Of a stretch of DNA of 22,690 nucleotides, positions 1-8,498 are shown in pieces. The stretch spans positions 534,120-556,809 of the forward strand of contig BFEA01000103.1 in NCBI GenBank assembly GCA_003427395.1, written 5' to 3'. Each line of letters starts with the position of its first letter. Within the stretch, counting starts at the first letter, position 1. The translations under genes were made by a program, and so were the position numbers. This DNA is from Chara braunii (taxonomy: Eukaryota; Streptophyta; Charophyceae; Charales; Characeae). The notes under the pieces are model-generated. The model saw only the letters and a program-made list of their open reading frames with translations, ran no database searches and was not told where the DNA came from.

Positions 1-1125
1 CCCCCCGCCTTTCTCAGGTCTATGGCTAGAAATGCACATTAGAAAACAGAGATGACTTCAACTAAACTCATGTGAAGCACTTGGGACATGCTTGCTTGGG
101 GACTACGGTTTTCGCTCAAATATAATGCACCCTGATCATGAAAGTATATAAGGTTATCTTTCCAACCCAACACAGGGTGTGGTCTGCATTCAGGGGGAAG
201 ACGGTGGAGAGAGCCATGACCACCCAGATTACGAAGATCACTGGTGCCAGCCAGATCTGACAGAAATGGGACTGTACTACTGTAGAGAACCATCGCCACC
301 CAGCACCACTAAGATTTTCAAGACCAACGACGAGAACACTCAAAGACCACCAACTGGATTTGATTGAACTGCACCTTATCCCCAAAACATAACTCATGGG
401 GTTATATTCGAGTTTGGATGCCAACGGTCCCCAAAACCCTCTACCGCAATAAATCCGAGATCCCAAATACAAGTTTCTAACTTTCCTCCCCGGGCAGTTT
501 CTATTTTATTTAGAGCTTCAGCACTTATTACTCGAATTGGACTTTAAAATTTTAAAGTTGTGCTGAGCAAAAAAGTCAAAAAGTGTTGGAAGACTCCATA
601 ACATTCACTCACTCCAGAATTTTACGGTTTTGTTTTGAAAACCCCAGGCCTCCCCCAACACCACTCCCAAGGAGTTCCAGGCAAGGAAAGTTGTCGATGA
701 TTACTTGCAGCAAAAGTCCGGCTCCAGGGCCTTCGGCATCCAGGGATCTTAGCACCCAGGAGGTTTTCTAGACTAATAAAACTCCTAGAGGGCGTTTTAT
801 TTGGCACATGGCAGCTTTGAGCATGGAACTTGCACCTACAGCTCGCAGGAGTTTGGTTTGGGTACAAAAAGGGGGACTGCAGAGAACCATCATCCCCACG
901 CAGCAACACCCCCAATGTTCAAAACCAATGGTTGAAAGACCGTCACCACCACGCAAGTTTGATCATGAACTAGATACGTAAATCTCTCCTCATTCAAGTC
1001 CCCAGAAAAATGTAATTGTCAAACATCAACGCAGGTTCTGAGAGACACACACAGACAAAGAGGGCAGCGCCGTGGAAGTCGATGTGTGTACAATCATCAG
1101 GCAGGGTGGGAAAGGGGGTGGGGGA
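1..1125. other. No gene recognised; downstream intron or flank of the hydrolase gene
   Basis: The last visible hydrolase exon ends at 1347 on the minus strand, so this stretch should be intron or 3' flank of that gene. I found no continuation of the alpha/beta hydrolase fold on the minus strand. The short ORFs have no recognisable motif. The stretch contains a diverged duplicated segment (282-370 and 889-971), described separately. Confidence 0.5.
282..971 (+). repeat. Diverged direct duplication, about 85-90 bp, copies ~600 bp apart
   Basis: Positions 282-370 and 889-971 align along their length. Both begin with a G(T/C)AGAGAACCATC block, run through ACCA/CCACC-rich sequence, and end in TTTGAT(T/C)..GAACT. 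The match is imperfect with several small indels, so this is an old duplication or two copies of one dispersed repeat. No coding sense is apparent in either copy. Confidence 0.5.
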
Positions 1126-1136
1126 GAGAGAGAGGG

Positions 1137-1140
<4 letters not shown>

Positions 1141-1221
<81 letters not shown>

Positions 1222-1222
1222 N

Positions 1223-1274
<52 letters not shown>
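1141..1274. repeat. (GA)n dinucleotide microsatellite
   Basis: An uninterrupted GA/AG run of about 134 bases is broken only by one N at 1222. The region just upstream (1108-1137) is G-rich and looks like a degenerate edge of the same tract. It lies about 70 bases past the splice donor of the hydrolase exon, so it is probably intronic. The true length is uncertain because such runs assemble poorly. Confidence 0.97.
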
Positions 1275-1277
<3 letters not shown>

Positions 1278-1346
1278 AGCTGAGCACAGCCAAGGGGGAA
1301 CTTCTTACAGTTTAGATACGTGGAAAGACGCAAGGAGAAAACTTAC

Positions 1347-1449
1347 TCTTCCTACCAATCGCCGTGTAGAGTAAAATCCCACCCATAGAATGGCCAACAG
1401 CAATAACTTTCCCATCGTCAGGTCTGCTGACCCTCACGACGTACTCAAT
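1347..1449 (-). CDS. Alpha/beta hydrolase family protein, nucleophile-elbow exon (partial gene)
   Basis: This is an internal exon on the minus strand. The preceding intron ends in a pyrimidine-rich stretch and CAG (exon begins at 1449). The exon ends at 1347, just before a perfect GTAAGT donor at 1346-1341. It is 103 nt, entering in phase 0 and leaving in phase 1. Its 34 codons start IEYVVRVSRPDDGK and continue into AVGHSMGGILLY, the GxSxG nucleophile elbow; the predicted catalytic Ser is encoded at 1389-1387. Joined to the exon at 2176-3000 it gives DLPAA followed by IEYV. From memory, the order resembles plant uncharacterised alpha/beta hydrolases of the Arabidopsis At1g15060/At1g73750 type. 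The family fold and Ser are clear, but the substrate is unknown. The acid and His of the triad must lie in exons outside the window. A less likely alternative donor is the GTAGGA at about 1355. Confidence 0.85.
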
Positions 1450-2175
1450 CTGGGAAAAGACAAAGAGCCCAATTCCATCACCCAGCCCCCACCCCCCGCC
1501 CCCCACTTCCACATACAATAGAAAATTGGCAACAGCCCCAGAATGGTAGAATGTTCAGTCCTGCAAGAGTTGCACAAAGTGATTGATATAGAAGCTACTT
1601 GGAACCTTTCCTTGAAACTCAGATTTTTCTAGACTGAAATCTGACATCAATTGGTATACTTCTCACAAAAAACTTCAAATAAAGGAAAAACAAAGAACAC
1701 CCACGGATTTAAATGGTAAATGGAAAACAAAAGAACACAAACGTGGGTCAAATGGGTTCAAACTTCAAATATGACTGACGACCTCGTGTAGTAACACAAA
1801 CATGGGTCAAAACGGATCGAAATGGGTCGAACTGGGCCCCAAATGGGTTCAGACATGACTAAAGAACTTGCATAGTTCCTGAAACATGAGTCAAAAGTTC
1901 AAAAAAGGTCAAAATGGGTCCGAATGTGGCCAACATGACTGAAGAACTCTTAGACCAGTCAGAGTGGGTCAAGAGCTAATACACCTAGGCACATATGGGT
2001 CAAAGCGGGTCCAGAATCGTGGACCGGGTGGTCACGTAGTTACCCAAAATAAAGGTCAAAATGGGCACACCAGTCTAGAAAAGATAACTTAGAGATGCTC
2101 TGCCATGTTAGACATCAAACAGCGAGGGATAAAGGGGGAAAGGAGGAAGCTTCTCCAGGTATACAGGTCACTTAC
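1450..2175 (-). other. Intron of the alpha/beta hydrolase gene
   Basis: This 726 nt intron lies between the two recognised exons. On the minus strand it opens with GTAAGTGACC (donor at 2175) and closes with CTTTTCCCAG (acceptor at 1450), both close to plant consensus. It is a phase 0 intron. The flanking peptides join without loss, which supports the placement. Much of the interior is the degenerate GGGTCAAA-type repeat described separately. Confidence 0.85.
1730..2064. repeat. Degenerate ~80 bp intronic tandem repeat rich in (A)ATGGGTC(A)
   Basis: The unit starts with ATGACT(G/A)A(C/A)GAAC-like sequence at about 1771, 1855 and 1935, a spacing of 84 and 80 bases. Each is followed by several copies of ATGGGTCAAA/GGGTCGAA-type short motifs. 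Less regular copies of the short motif extend on both sides (about 1743-1755 and 1996-2064). The copies are too diverged for recent expansion. The array fits inside the hydrolase intron and does not reach either splice site. Confidence 0.6.
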
Positions 2176-3000
2176 CGCTGCAGGTAAATCTCCCTCAAGG
2201 TAGCTGTCGAAGTCCCAGTCAAAGGGACCGGCAAGCTCTAGGTTCTTCTGTCCCTCCATCATCATGACAGACAACCTATCACGCAGAGAAGAGACCTGCA
2301 AAACTGGCAAAGATGGAAGCAAGGATAAACTCCCCATGCTGGGCATGGGTGGAATCTTGGGCATGTTCGGCATAACAGGCATGGGCGGCATGCTTGGGAG
2401 AGTTGGGATGCTTGGAAGCAATGGCAGTTCAACTGCGCCAACAGAATTCGCTATCTGGTCCCGCAATTGTGCCAGCCTAGGGGCAGGATCAACGGACCCC
2501 AGGACCGCCACAAGCCTGTGTCGCAATTCCTCTAGACGGGAACCAATGTCCGTGCTGCCTGTTCTTGTTCCCGACAAACTTTCAACCTTTTCCTTATCCT
2601 TATCTTGTTGAGACTTAGCGCTCGCTCTCCCATTCACAACATCCACAGCCTTCGACCCGTAAACAGTTTTCCGTACCTTCTCCACCACCGACATTGCTCT
2701 CCCTCTCACGGACTCTGACGATGCAGGTGGGCCTGCGCTTCTTGAACTGTTACTCGCCAGTGCCGACGAACTCTGAGACTTTGAAGACATCACCACTTCC
2801 ATGTCGCCATGCGGTACAAACCGATCAAATTCATCTGCAAGCTTCTCTAGATATTCCACAGCGTTCCCATCACTCACGTCCTCCGGCACCGAATAATCGG
2901 ATGGTCCTGATCCTTTGATCCAATGGCTGAGGCCCATCCCCCTGACCTCACAGATCCATGTGTCAAATCCCATCTTAGCAAGCTCACGTGCAAGCGACAA
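2176..3000 (-). CDS. Alpha/beta hydrolase family protein, large internal exon (partial gene)
   Basis: The minus-strand exon runs 825 nt (275 codons, phase 0 at both ends). It begins after a TACAG acceptor (AG at 3002-3001) as LSLARELAKMGFDTWICEVRG and ends FDSYLEGDLPAA before GTAAGT at 2175. The first ~30 residues match the strand/helix region preceding the nucleophile elbow in plant alpha/beta hydrolases, including the GFDTW..EVRG..LS signature. The last ~45 residues (DRLSVMMMEGQKNLELAGPF and on) match the helix leading to that elbow. Between them is a long insert: a Ser-rich low-complexity stretch (about residues 65-95), a charged region, and a Pro/Met-rich PxMP repeat (about residues 190-215). 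The upstream oxyanion-loop exon (HG motif) was not found on the minus strand in the next ~300 bases or in any recognisable ORF further on. The gene is therefore incomplete here. Enzymatic substrate unknown. Confidence 0.85.
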
Positions 3001-3410
3001 CTGTACACCCAAGACCGCAAAATGCCCACAACACCCAAACCCCACGCCAAGAGAAAGAAAAGAAAAACAGGTACACACACAGATCGTCGCCGTAACAAGA
3101 GTAAGAAGGCTTATACCCCTTTAACAAAACAGAAGCCCAAAAGCTACCATCCCGAACTGCAACTGTTAAGCCAAACCATAGAAGCCTAAACTGGACTATT
3201 TCTAGAACCAGCACAGACAAGCTTCAGACAGAAACGAAAGCGTCAACTAGCATCACAAACCCATATCTGAACAATGACCTGGTGAGAGGACACAGGACAC
3301 GGCTCCTAAATCCCTATACTACTAAAGGAAACAGCGGTCCTCGCGTGGGACCCAACAGAAACCGGGCGCCTCCGCGCGGAACCGGTAACGGGCAGCAGCC
3401 AAGGCGGAAA
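3001..3410. other. No gene recognised; intron or upstream flank of the hydrolase gene
   Basis: On the minus strand the bases just before the 3000 acceptor are T-rich, as expected of an intron end. No exon carrying the missing N-terminal part of the hydrolase is visible. The ORFs here are short and compositionally unlike the exons. Confidence 0.4.
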
Positions 3411-3626
3411 CGGTGGAGCCAACTGCGCGACGGGCGGGGTCAGGTACGACACGCGCCGACGCGAAACGGCGCAGCGGAAAAAAGGGCAGGGCCTGGCAGC
3501 CCTTTCCATGTTGTACACCGGTGGAGCCAACTGCGCAACGGGCCCGGCAAGGTACGATGCGTGCCGATGCAAAACGGCGCTGGGGAAAAAAAGGGTGGGC
3601 CTGGCATCCCTTTCCATGTTGTAGAC
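3411..3626 (+). repeat. Two-copy tandem repeat, 108 bp period
   Basis: Copy 1 (3411-3518) and copy 2 (3519-3626) both begin CGGTGGAGCCAACTGCGC and end CCCTTTCCATGTTGTA. They differ by scattered substitutions plus small compensating indels. The unit is GC-rich and CpG-rich with an A-tract (about 3477-3485 and 3586-3593) in the middle. Several substitutions between the copies are of the CG to TG/CA type (for example GACACGCGC versus GATGCGTGC), suggesting methylation-linked decay. ORFs through it are open in more than one frame and on both strands, which reflects composition. Confidence 0.85.
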
Positions 3627-3655
3627 GAAGCGTCGCGTGGTGCCAGCCGCGGCTT

Positions 3656-3780
3656 CGGAGACTGCGGAAGCTTCATTCGATTTTGCTCATCCTATGGATG
3701 GACTAGATGACCCGTTGCCGGAGACTGCGGAAGCTTCATTCGATTTTGCTCATCCTATGGATGGACTAGATGACCCGTTG
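3656..3780 (+). repeat. Two-copy tandem repeat, 63 bp period, in frame with a short ORF
   Basis: 3656-3718 is repeated at 3719-3780 without a mismatch over the shared 62 bases, so the duplication is recent. The period is a multiple of three. A plus-strand ORF (3637-3975, 112 aa) reads it as two copies of a 21-residue unit (ETAEASFDFAHPMDGLDDPL plus Pro, Pro absent from the second copy). A strongly basic run rich in Lys and Arg follows at about 3790-3845. I do not recognise the protein and the ORF has no other coding support. It could be an unannotated exon or chance. Confidence 0.9.
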
Positions 3781-4424
3781 CAGCTTCGCCCGCAAAAACA
3801 GAAAACTAGAAAGCACAAAAGAAAGAAAAAGCATAAGGAAGGCAGTAGAAGTGGGATTTGGACATTGATTCTGGTTCAGCCATTCAACATTATTATTGTT
3901 ATTTCTTGTTTGAATAAGAGGGGAGGAAAAAAAAAAAGGCGACCGCGCCGCTCGGTTAGCGCTACCCTGCGCTAGGCCCGTACCGCCAATCGAAGCTCGT
4001 CGCCCGCAGGGGCAACCTCCACGCACCCCGCCCAGTCATAGCTGTAAGGTTACGCGAGCTCCTTCGTGCGCTCGCCTCGTCCATCACAGCATCACGTGCA
4101 CGCGCCTCGCGCGCGTGCCGAGGGTAGTCATTCTCTCTTCCGAGATCCCGTGAAGAGTGCAGCGCAGTGAAGAATTGGGCAGTAAAGAATTGGCTCGAGA
4201 ACCTTCTAACGAGCAGCAGCTTTCAGAAGACGCACACATCATCAGCCAGCGAAACCACAACTGCAAGAGTCGCACTTCCTTAAGGCAAGAAGGAGACCAT
4301 CAGCCGTTGACAAAGAACCATCACCGACCTCCTGAAGAATCTTTCTCCTCGCGTTACAGACGAAGCGATCTGATCGTCATAAAGAGACCGGCGGAGAATC
4401 AAGGTCTCACTCGAGTGAGAGCTA
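3781..4424. other. No gene recognised; AT-rich then CpG-rich spacer
   Basis: After the 63 bp repeat the sequence becomes A-rich with a 10-base A run near 3929. It is then GC- and CpG-rich (about 3940-4130, with CGCGCC/GCGCGC runs) before grading into the pyrimidine-rich block. ORFs at 4157-4591 run into low-complexity sequence and are not convincing. No promoter or RNA gene is recognised. Confidence 0.4.
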
Positions 4425-5690
4425 ACGTTGCCCTTCCTCCTTACCAACATCCTACTAACCCACCCCCAAACTTGTCCCCCCCTCCACAACTTACCCCCCC
4501 TCATTTCGACTCTTTCCAACTTCTTCTTCAATCCCATCCCCAACCCTCTTCTAGTCAACCCCAATCCCAACGCACCCCGACTCCTTTCTAGCCCCGATCT
4601 AAGCCCATCCACTTTAAATCCCATCTGGTTCTCCCCCCACTCTTCGGCTCCTGATCCCGACCCTCTTCCACATCTACCTGATCCCATTCCTACACTGATC
4701 CTGTCCCAGTTCGCCATCAATAGAGTCCCCAGCCTACTTCGACTCCTACCCGACCCCAATTCCAACCCTTCTCGACTCTTGTCCGAATCCCGACCCACCT
4801 GATTCCAACTCACTTCATCCCCCGCCGCCTCCTATCTCGAGCCCAACTCACCTCGACTCCCACCCGCCCACGCTTCGCTCCCGATCCCAATCAACTTCGA
4901 TCCCAACTCACCCGGACTCCCTTCCACCCCCAATTCACCCCCGTCCCCATCCCATTTCGATTTCCTCTCAGCTGCATCCCCAACCCACTTCGACTTCGTC
5001 CCGTTCTCATTGTTACTCCCATCCGATCCCAACCCTAACCCACTCTGACATCCACCCCATCTCTACTTCAACCCTTGCGACTTCCATCCCAAACTACCTC
5101 ATCTCCCACCCGCTCCCACGCCTCCAATCCCGACCTGTACCGATCTGCGTCGTTCCCAACCCTCCTCGAATCCCACCCGCTTCCATTTCGCCCCTGATTC
5201 TAATCAGGCTTCGATCTCGACTCACCTTGATTCCCAACCGTCCTCAACTCACCTTTGATCCCGTCTCACTTCGATCCCATCCCAACCCCAATCCCGCCCC
5301 AACCCCTTCCCTCGTTACCCCGACTCAGCTTCAACACCAATCCCACCCCAATCCCGACCCTGACCCAGTCCCGTTCCCCCACTCCTGGCCCATTCCCTTC
5401 CTTTTGGTCCAACCCCGACCCAGCTCCAACTCCGATCCCGCTCCAACCCCGGTCCTAACCCAATTCCGTTTTTGCTTCCCCGACCGTTCCCGCCCATATC
5501 CCGTCTCGATTCCGCCCCCATATAACCCACATCACCCCTCCCGACCATACTCTTACCCCAATCCCTCCGCTGGGTATCCCTGATCTCAACACTTCGCCCT
5601 TTCGCCCCAATCTCAGCTCCACCCCCACCCCCACCTCCCACCCCGAACCGATTCATCCTCCTATCCCAATCTCGACCCTCTACCCGCAGT
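4425..5690. repeat. C/T-rich cryptically simple block (about 1.3 kb)
   Basis: Purines are strongly depleted on the plus strand. The sequence is built from degenerate short words such as CGATCCCAAC, CTTCGACTCCC and CCCAACCCC in irregular order, without a fixed period. CCC runs recur every few bases, so the minus strand has many GGG runs and could form G-quadruplexes. The Pro/Asn/Ser-rich ORFs read through it (for example 5227-5583) follow from composition and are not called as genes. It stops just upstream of the LINE ORF1 leader. Whether it belongs to the LINE 5' end or is separate is not decidable here. Confidence 0.8.
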
Positions 5691-5994
5691 CAAAACTTCA
5701 AGCACATTATCATCCACCCTGCGCCCACCTCGACTGCATAGCCACATAGTACAGTCTCCTGCATCGCCATAATGGGCAACTAGAATAGCTTAGAGCCGCC
5801 TCGCAAGTTCACTGCCACGCGGCAAAAATTTCTCGAAATCTTGCACCTCCACATTCCCACGATAATTTAACAATCAGCCACTGCATCAGTAACCGTGCAA
5901 CGCAGTAACATCCACACATCAAGAAGCACTCTCACCGAGTCTCCTGATTAGGCCGAAGTTTGGCAACCGTACAACAACCAAGGCACGTTTATTA
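5691..5994 (+). other. Leader upstream of LINE ORF1, ordinary composition
   Basis: Between the end of the C/T-rich block and the ORF1 start the sequence has balanced composition, no long ORF and no recognised promoter. It is the likely 5' UTR of the LINE. The LINE 5' boundary cannot be fixed because no target-site duplication is seen. Confidence 0.35.
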
Positions 5995-8214
5995 ATGGCA
6001 ACCAACGAAAACGGGGCCCCTGGCAGTCAAACCAACATCATCGACAATGAAGCACTCAAATTCCTTATTGAACGAACTAAAGTGCAAGGAATAGAGGCAA
6101 CAGAGACACAGCTGGTCGACGGAAAACAGGAGGAGATAGTGGTCTGGAAGTATCCTGAGGAAAAAGTCGCAGAATTGGACGAACTTCACGAGAAACATGG
6201 AGTGGTGTTTAACTTCACTCGCCACGGGGCAGATCTCCAACCTGCGAAAAAGAGGAAATGGGTCATCGAGACGATCCGAAAGGAACCACGGCTCAAATAC
6301 ATAGGGGAAACGTTCTCCCTTCAAAGTCTGGGTAGGAACAACATCATGGTTCTGTTTGTGAAAGAAGACGACGCACGGATTGCAGCTGAAATGCAATCCA
6401 GGAATTGTCATGGTTCGGACTGCACAATCTCGAGATGGAAGAAGCTATCGGCACAAAGGCAGACCCCGGCCTTCGCGATCTCATACAAACAAACCTTGAT
6501 GAAGGAAAATTTATGGGTTCAATTTGATAATATCCAACCGGGATTTCATGGGCTGCTGGTGGATAGACGCGAAAGACAATACCCGGCGAACAGAATCCTC
6601 AAATGGATCCTTCCCACTCCAGATTTCCTAGCACCACACTGCGGATCTATGACTGCGATTCTGGACGTGCAAACGAACGACCCACCAGTCTTTCCACAGA
6701 CTTGGAACTTACAGATCGAAAGCAGAGTGGTTGAGATCAGAATCTCCACACGCACATCCCCCATTTGCTTCCGCTGTAGAGAGCGCGGACATCTGGGCAC
6801 GGAGCCCACCTGCCCGAAATTCCAGAAACAGGCAAAAGACAGGAAGTTATCTCCCAACATGCTGCTAGAAGTGGAAGATGCCCCTGGGATTTGGTTCATA
6901 GCAGATCCATCCTTCGATGGATGGGTATTCGATGACAACCTCGAAGAGCCGGACTGGATCTGGCACTTTGCAGACTCGAACCCAACTTCCAAAAAAACGG
7001 ACATCTTCCCTCCGGCGGACAGCAGGTGGCAAAAGAAAGCCACTGGAAAGGTAAGAGGCAACCCATCGAAGATCAATACTATGCCTATCACAGACTCAAG
7101 GGAGATCAGAGAAGAGAAAGCAAGGGAGGACCTGTTGACAGACCTGGACACAATAAGAGAACAGATAGAAGAGGAATACAACAAAGACCCAGAATCCTTC
7201 AAGGACGCACTGAAACAGGCTGAAGCACAAACATACAAAAAAAGAGCCAAAAGCCGACCAGATACCAAAAGCCAATCACAGAAAGGGGACAATCCTACAG
7301 AGAAGGAATCGGGACCAAAAAGAAGAAGGGCTGAGACACCAGCAGGGAAACACGACAGCACCAAAGACGAGGCTGAAAATGTGAGAGAAGGAATGGATGT
7401 TGATGCATCAGGAGACCAAGCGGATGACGAAGCTGACGGGATAGATCCCAAGCCCGACTCCGACACAACAGAAGATGAAGAACGTGAGGAAAGGTCCCTA
7501 GCATGGTTAAGACAATACGTGGAGAAAGCAAGGAGAGAGAGGGAACATGCATTTGATGTCAGGGTAGCGTGTCTGAAACATGCTGAACGATCCCAAGCCA
7601 ATGGGAAAAAGAAAGTAACGGCTGGGATCAGCAGTTCCCCCAACCAGTTTGCAGCCCTACTGAAGGTGAAGGCGGATGAGTTTTCAGAATATGCAGCTTT
7701 CAGATACGCAGAAAAGAAAAGGGCAAGGGAAAANGGAACAGAGGACGAAGACAAAACAATTCCAGCAACTAAAGACATTTTCCAGGACCGACGTCCCAAG
7801 GCAAGGAAGACGAACAAGAACCAAAAAAAAAGGGAAGCTAGCGATGAACAAGAGNCGGGGGAAGACAAATCTGATCGGGATATGCTGGAANAGGAAGCAN
7901 CGGTGATCTTGTCCCAGACTGAAAAACTGAAAAAGTGGAACAACGAATACGNCCCGGAATNCACGACAATTGCACAGATCGCCAAAGGGAAAGCTACGAT
8001 GGTGGTGGAAGCAGCGAAAGCTGCACGCAAAACACTGAGGAACATCAGACCGCTCATCGCTGCCAAATATGACATCAAAGTAAGGGAATGGCAAATTGCA
8101 ACCGATGTCGCCTTCCAAATTCCCTATTTTGTAGAGGGAGAAAATGTGATCAAGGTGTTAAAAAACAAGGTTGCCCGGAAAATCCACTGGGTCTGTTTGA
8201 GACGGTGGCGTTAG
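5995..8214 (+). CDS. LINE ORF1: gag-like nucleic-acid-binding protein with CCHC knuckle
   Basis: The 739-codon ORF starts MATNENGAP in a good plant context (TTAATGGC). Residues about 95-255 resemble the DUF4283-type N-terminal domain of plant LINE ORF1 proteins, judged by layout only: a strand-rich part, then LWVQF, then VVEIRISTRTSP just before the knuckle. Residues 258-273 form a zinc knuckle, Cys258-x2-Cys261-x4-His266-x6-Cys273; the last spacing is six, where x4 is usual. The C-terminal half (about 360-735) is highly charged, Lys/Glu/Arg-rich, with likely coiled-coil and nuclear-targeting basic runs such as KKRAKSRP and PKRRRAE. Expected role: binding LINE RNA and forming the ribonucleoprotein. 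Six single Ns (7734, 7855, 7891, 7900, 7952, 7961) blur its C-terminal part. The final ~20 residues may be out of frame, since a second frame continues to 8498. Confidence 0.8.
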   Translation: MATNENGAPGSQTNIIDNEALKFLIERTKVQGIEATETQLVDGKQEEIVVWKYPEEKVAELDELHEKHGVVFNFTRHGADLQPAKKRKWVIETIRKEPRLKYIGETFSLQSLGRNNIMVLFVKEDDARIAAEMQSRNCHGSDCTISRWKKLSAQRQTPAFAISYKQTLMKENLWVQFDNIQPGFHGLLVDRRERQYPANRILKWILPTPDFLAPHCGSMTAILDVQTNDPPVFPQTWNLQIESRVVEIRISTRTSPICFRCRERGHLGTEPTCPKFQKQAKDRKLSPNMLLEVEDAPGIWFIADPSFDGWVFDDNLEEPDWIWHFADSNPTSKKTDIFPPADSRWQKKATGKVRGNPSKINTMPITDSREIREEKAREDLLTDLDTIREQIEEEYNKDPESFKDALKQAEAQTYKKRAKSRPDTKSQSQKGDNPTEKESGPKRRRAETPAGKHDSTKDEAENVREGMDVDASGDQADDEADGIDPKPDSDTTEDEEREERSLAWLRQYVEKARREREHAFDVRVACLKHAERSQANGKKKVTAGISSSPNQFAALLKVKADEFSEYAAFRYAEKKRAREXGTEDEDKTIPATKDIFQDRRPKARKTNKNQKKREASDEQEXGEDKSDRDMLEXEAXVILSQTEKLKKWNNEYXPEXTTIAQIAKGKATMVVEAAKAARKTLRNIRPLIAAKYDIKVREWQIATDVAFQIPYFVEGENVIKVLKNKVARKIHWVCLRRWR

Positions 8215-8498
8215 ACCCAGATTTGGAAGAGACCGGGTCCCAAGAGGGCTCAGCAAATGATCACAAGGCCACGGAGTCAACAAGCAAAAAATCCCCGAGG
8301 GCCTTCTTCCCCCTAATAGCCAAGATGCCTGATTCGACACAACTTCAGTCAGGCATGAGATGGAGATCGTGGAGGACGGTGACAGAAGTCCCTTACAGCA
8401 TTCTGGCTGGCCTGGGGGTGTCAGCAGAATTGATGGCCACAGCAGTAGCCAGCATCATAGAAACGGGTCAACTCGATGNGGACGAGAACCTGGATTAG
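8203..8498 (+). pseudogene. Out-of-frame continuation between ORF1 and ORF2, possible ORF1 C-terminus
   Basis: Where the ORF1 frame closes at 8214, frame 3 stays open to 8498. It reads a protein-like sequence with acidic then hydrophobic character (ETVALDPDLEE near the start, PYSILAGLGVSAELMATA further on). The simplest reading is a frameshift near 8160-8205 that put the true end of ORF1 into another frame. I recognise no domain. An alternative is a fragment of ORF2 left by the deletion that removed the endonuclease. Confidence 0.4.

Noticed and set aside
116-472. 118-codon minus-strand ORF considered as a further hydrolase exon
   Set aside because: No similarity to the expected continuation after the nucleophile elbow and no matching splice sites in phase.
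5227-5656. Overlapping ORFs of 113-118 codons on both strands in the C/T block
   Set aside because: Pro/Asn/Ser-rich on one strand and Gly/Arg-rich on the other, as expected from pyrimidine-rich simple DNA with few stop codons.
6546-8078. 510-codon minus-strand ORF opposite LINE ORF1
   Set aside because: Shadow of the A-rich, charged ORF1; its Ser/Phe-rich composition is the complement of Lys/Glu codons, and the zinc knuckle supports the plus strand.
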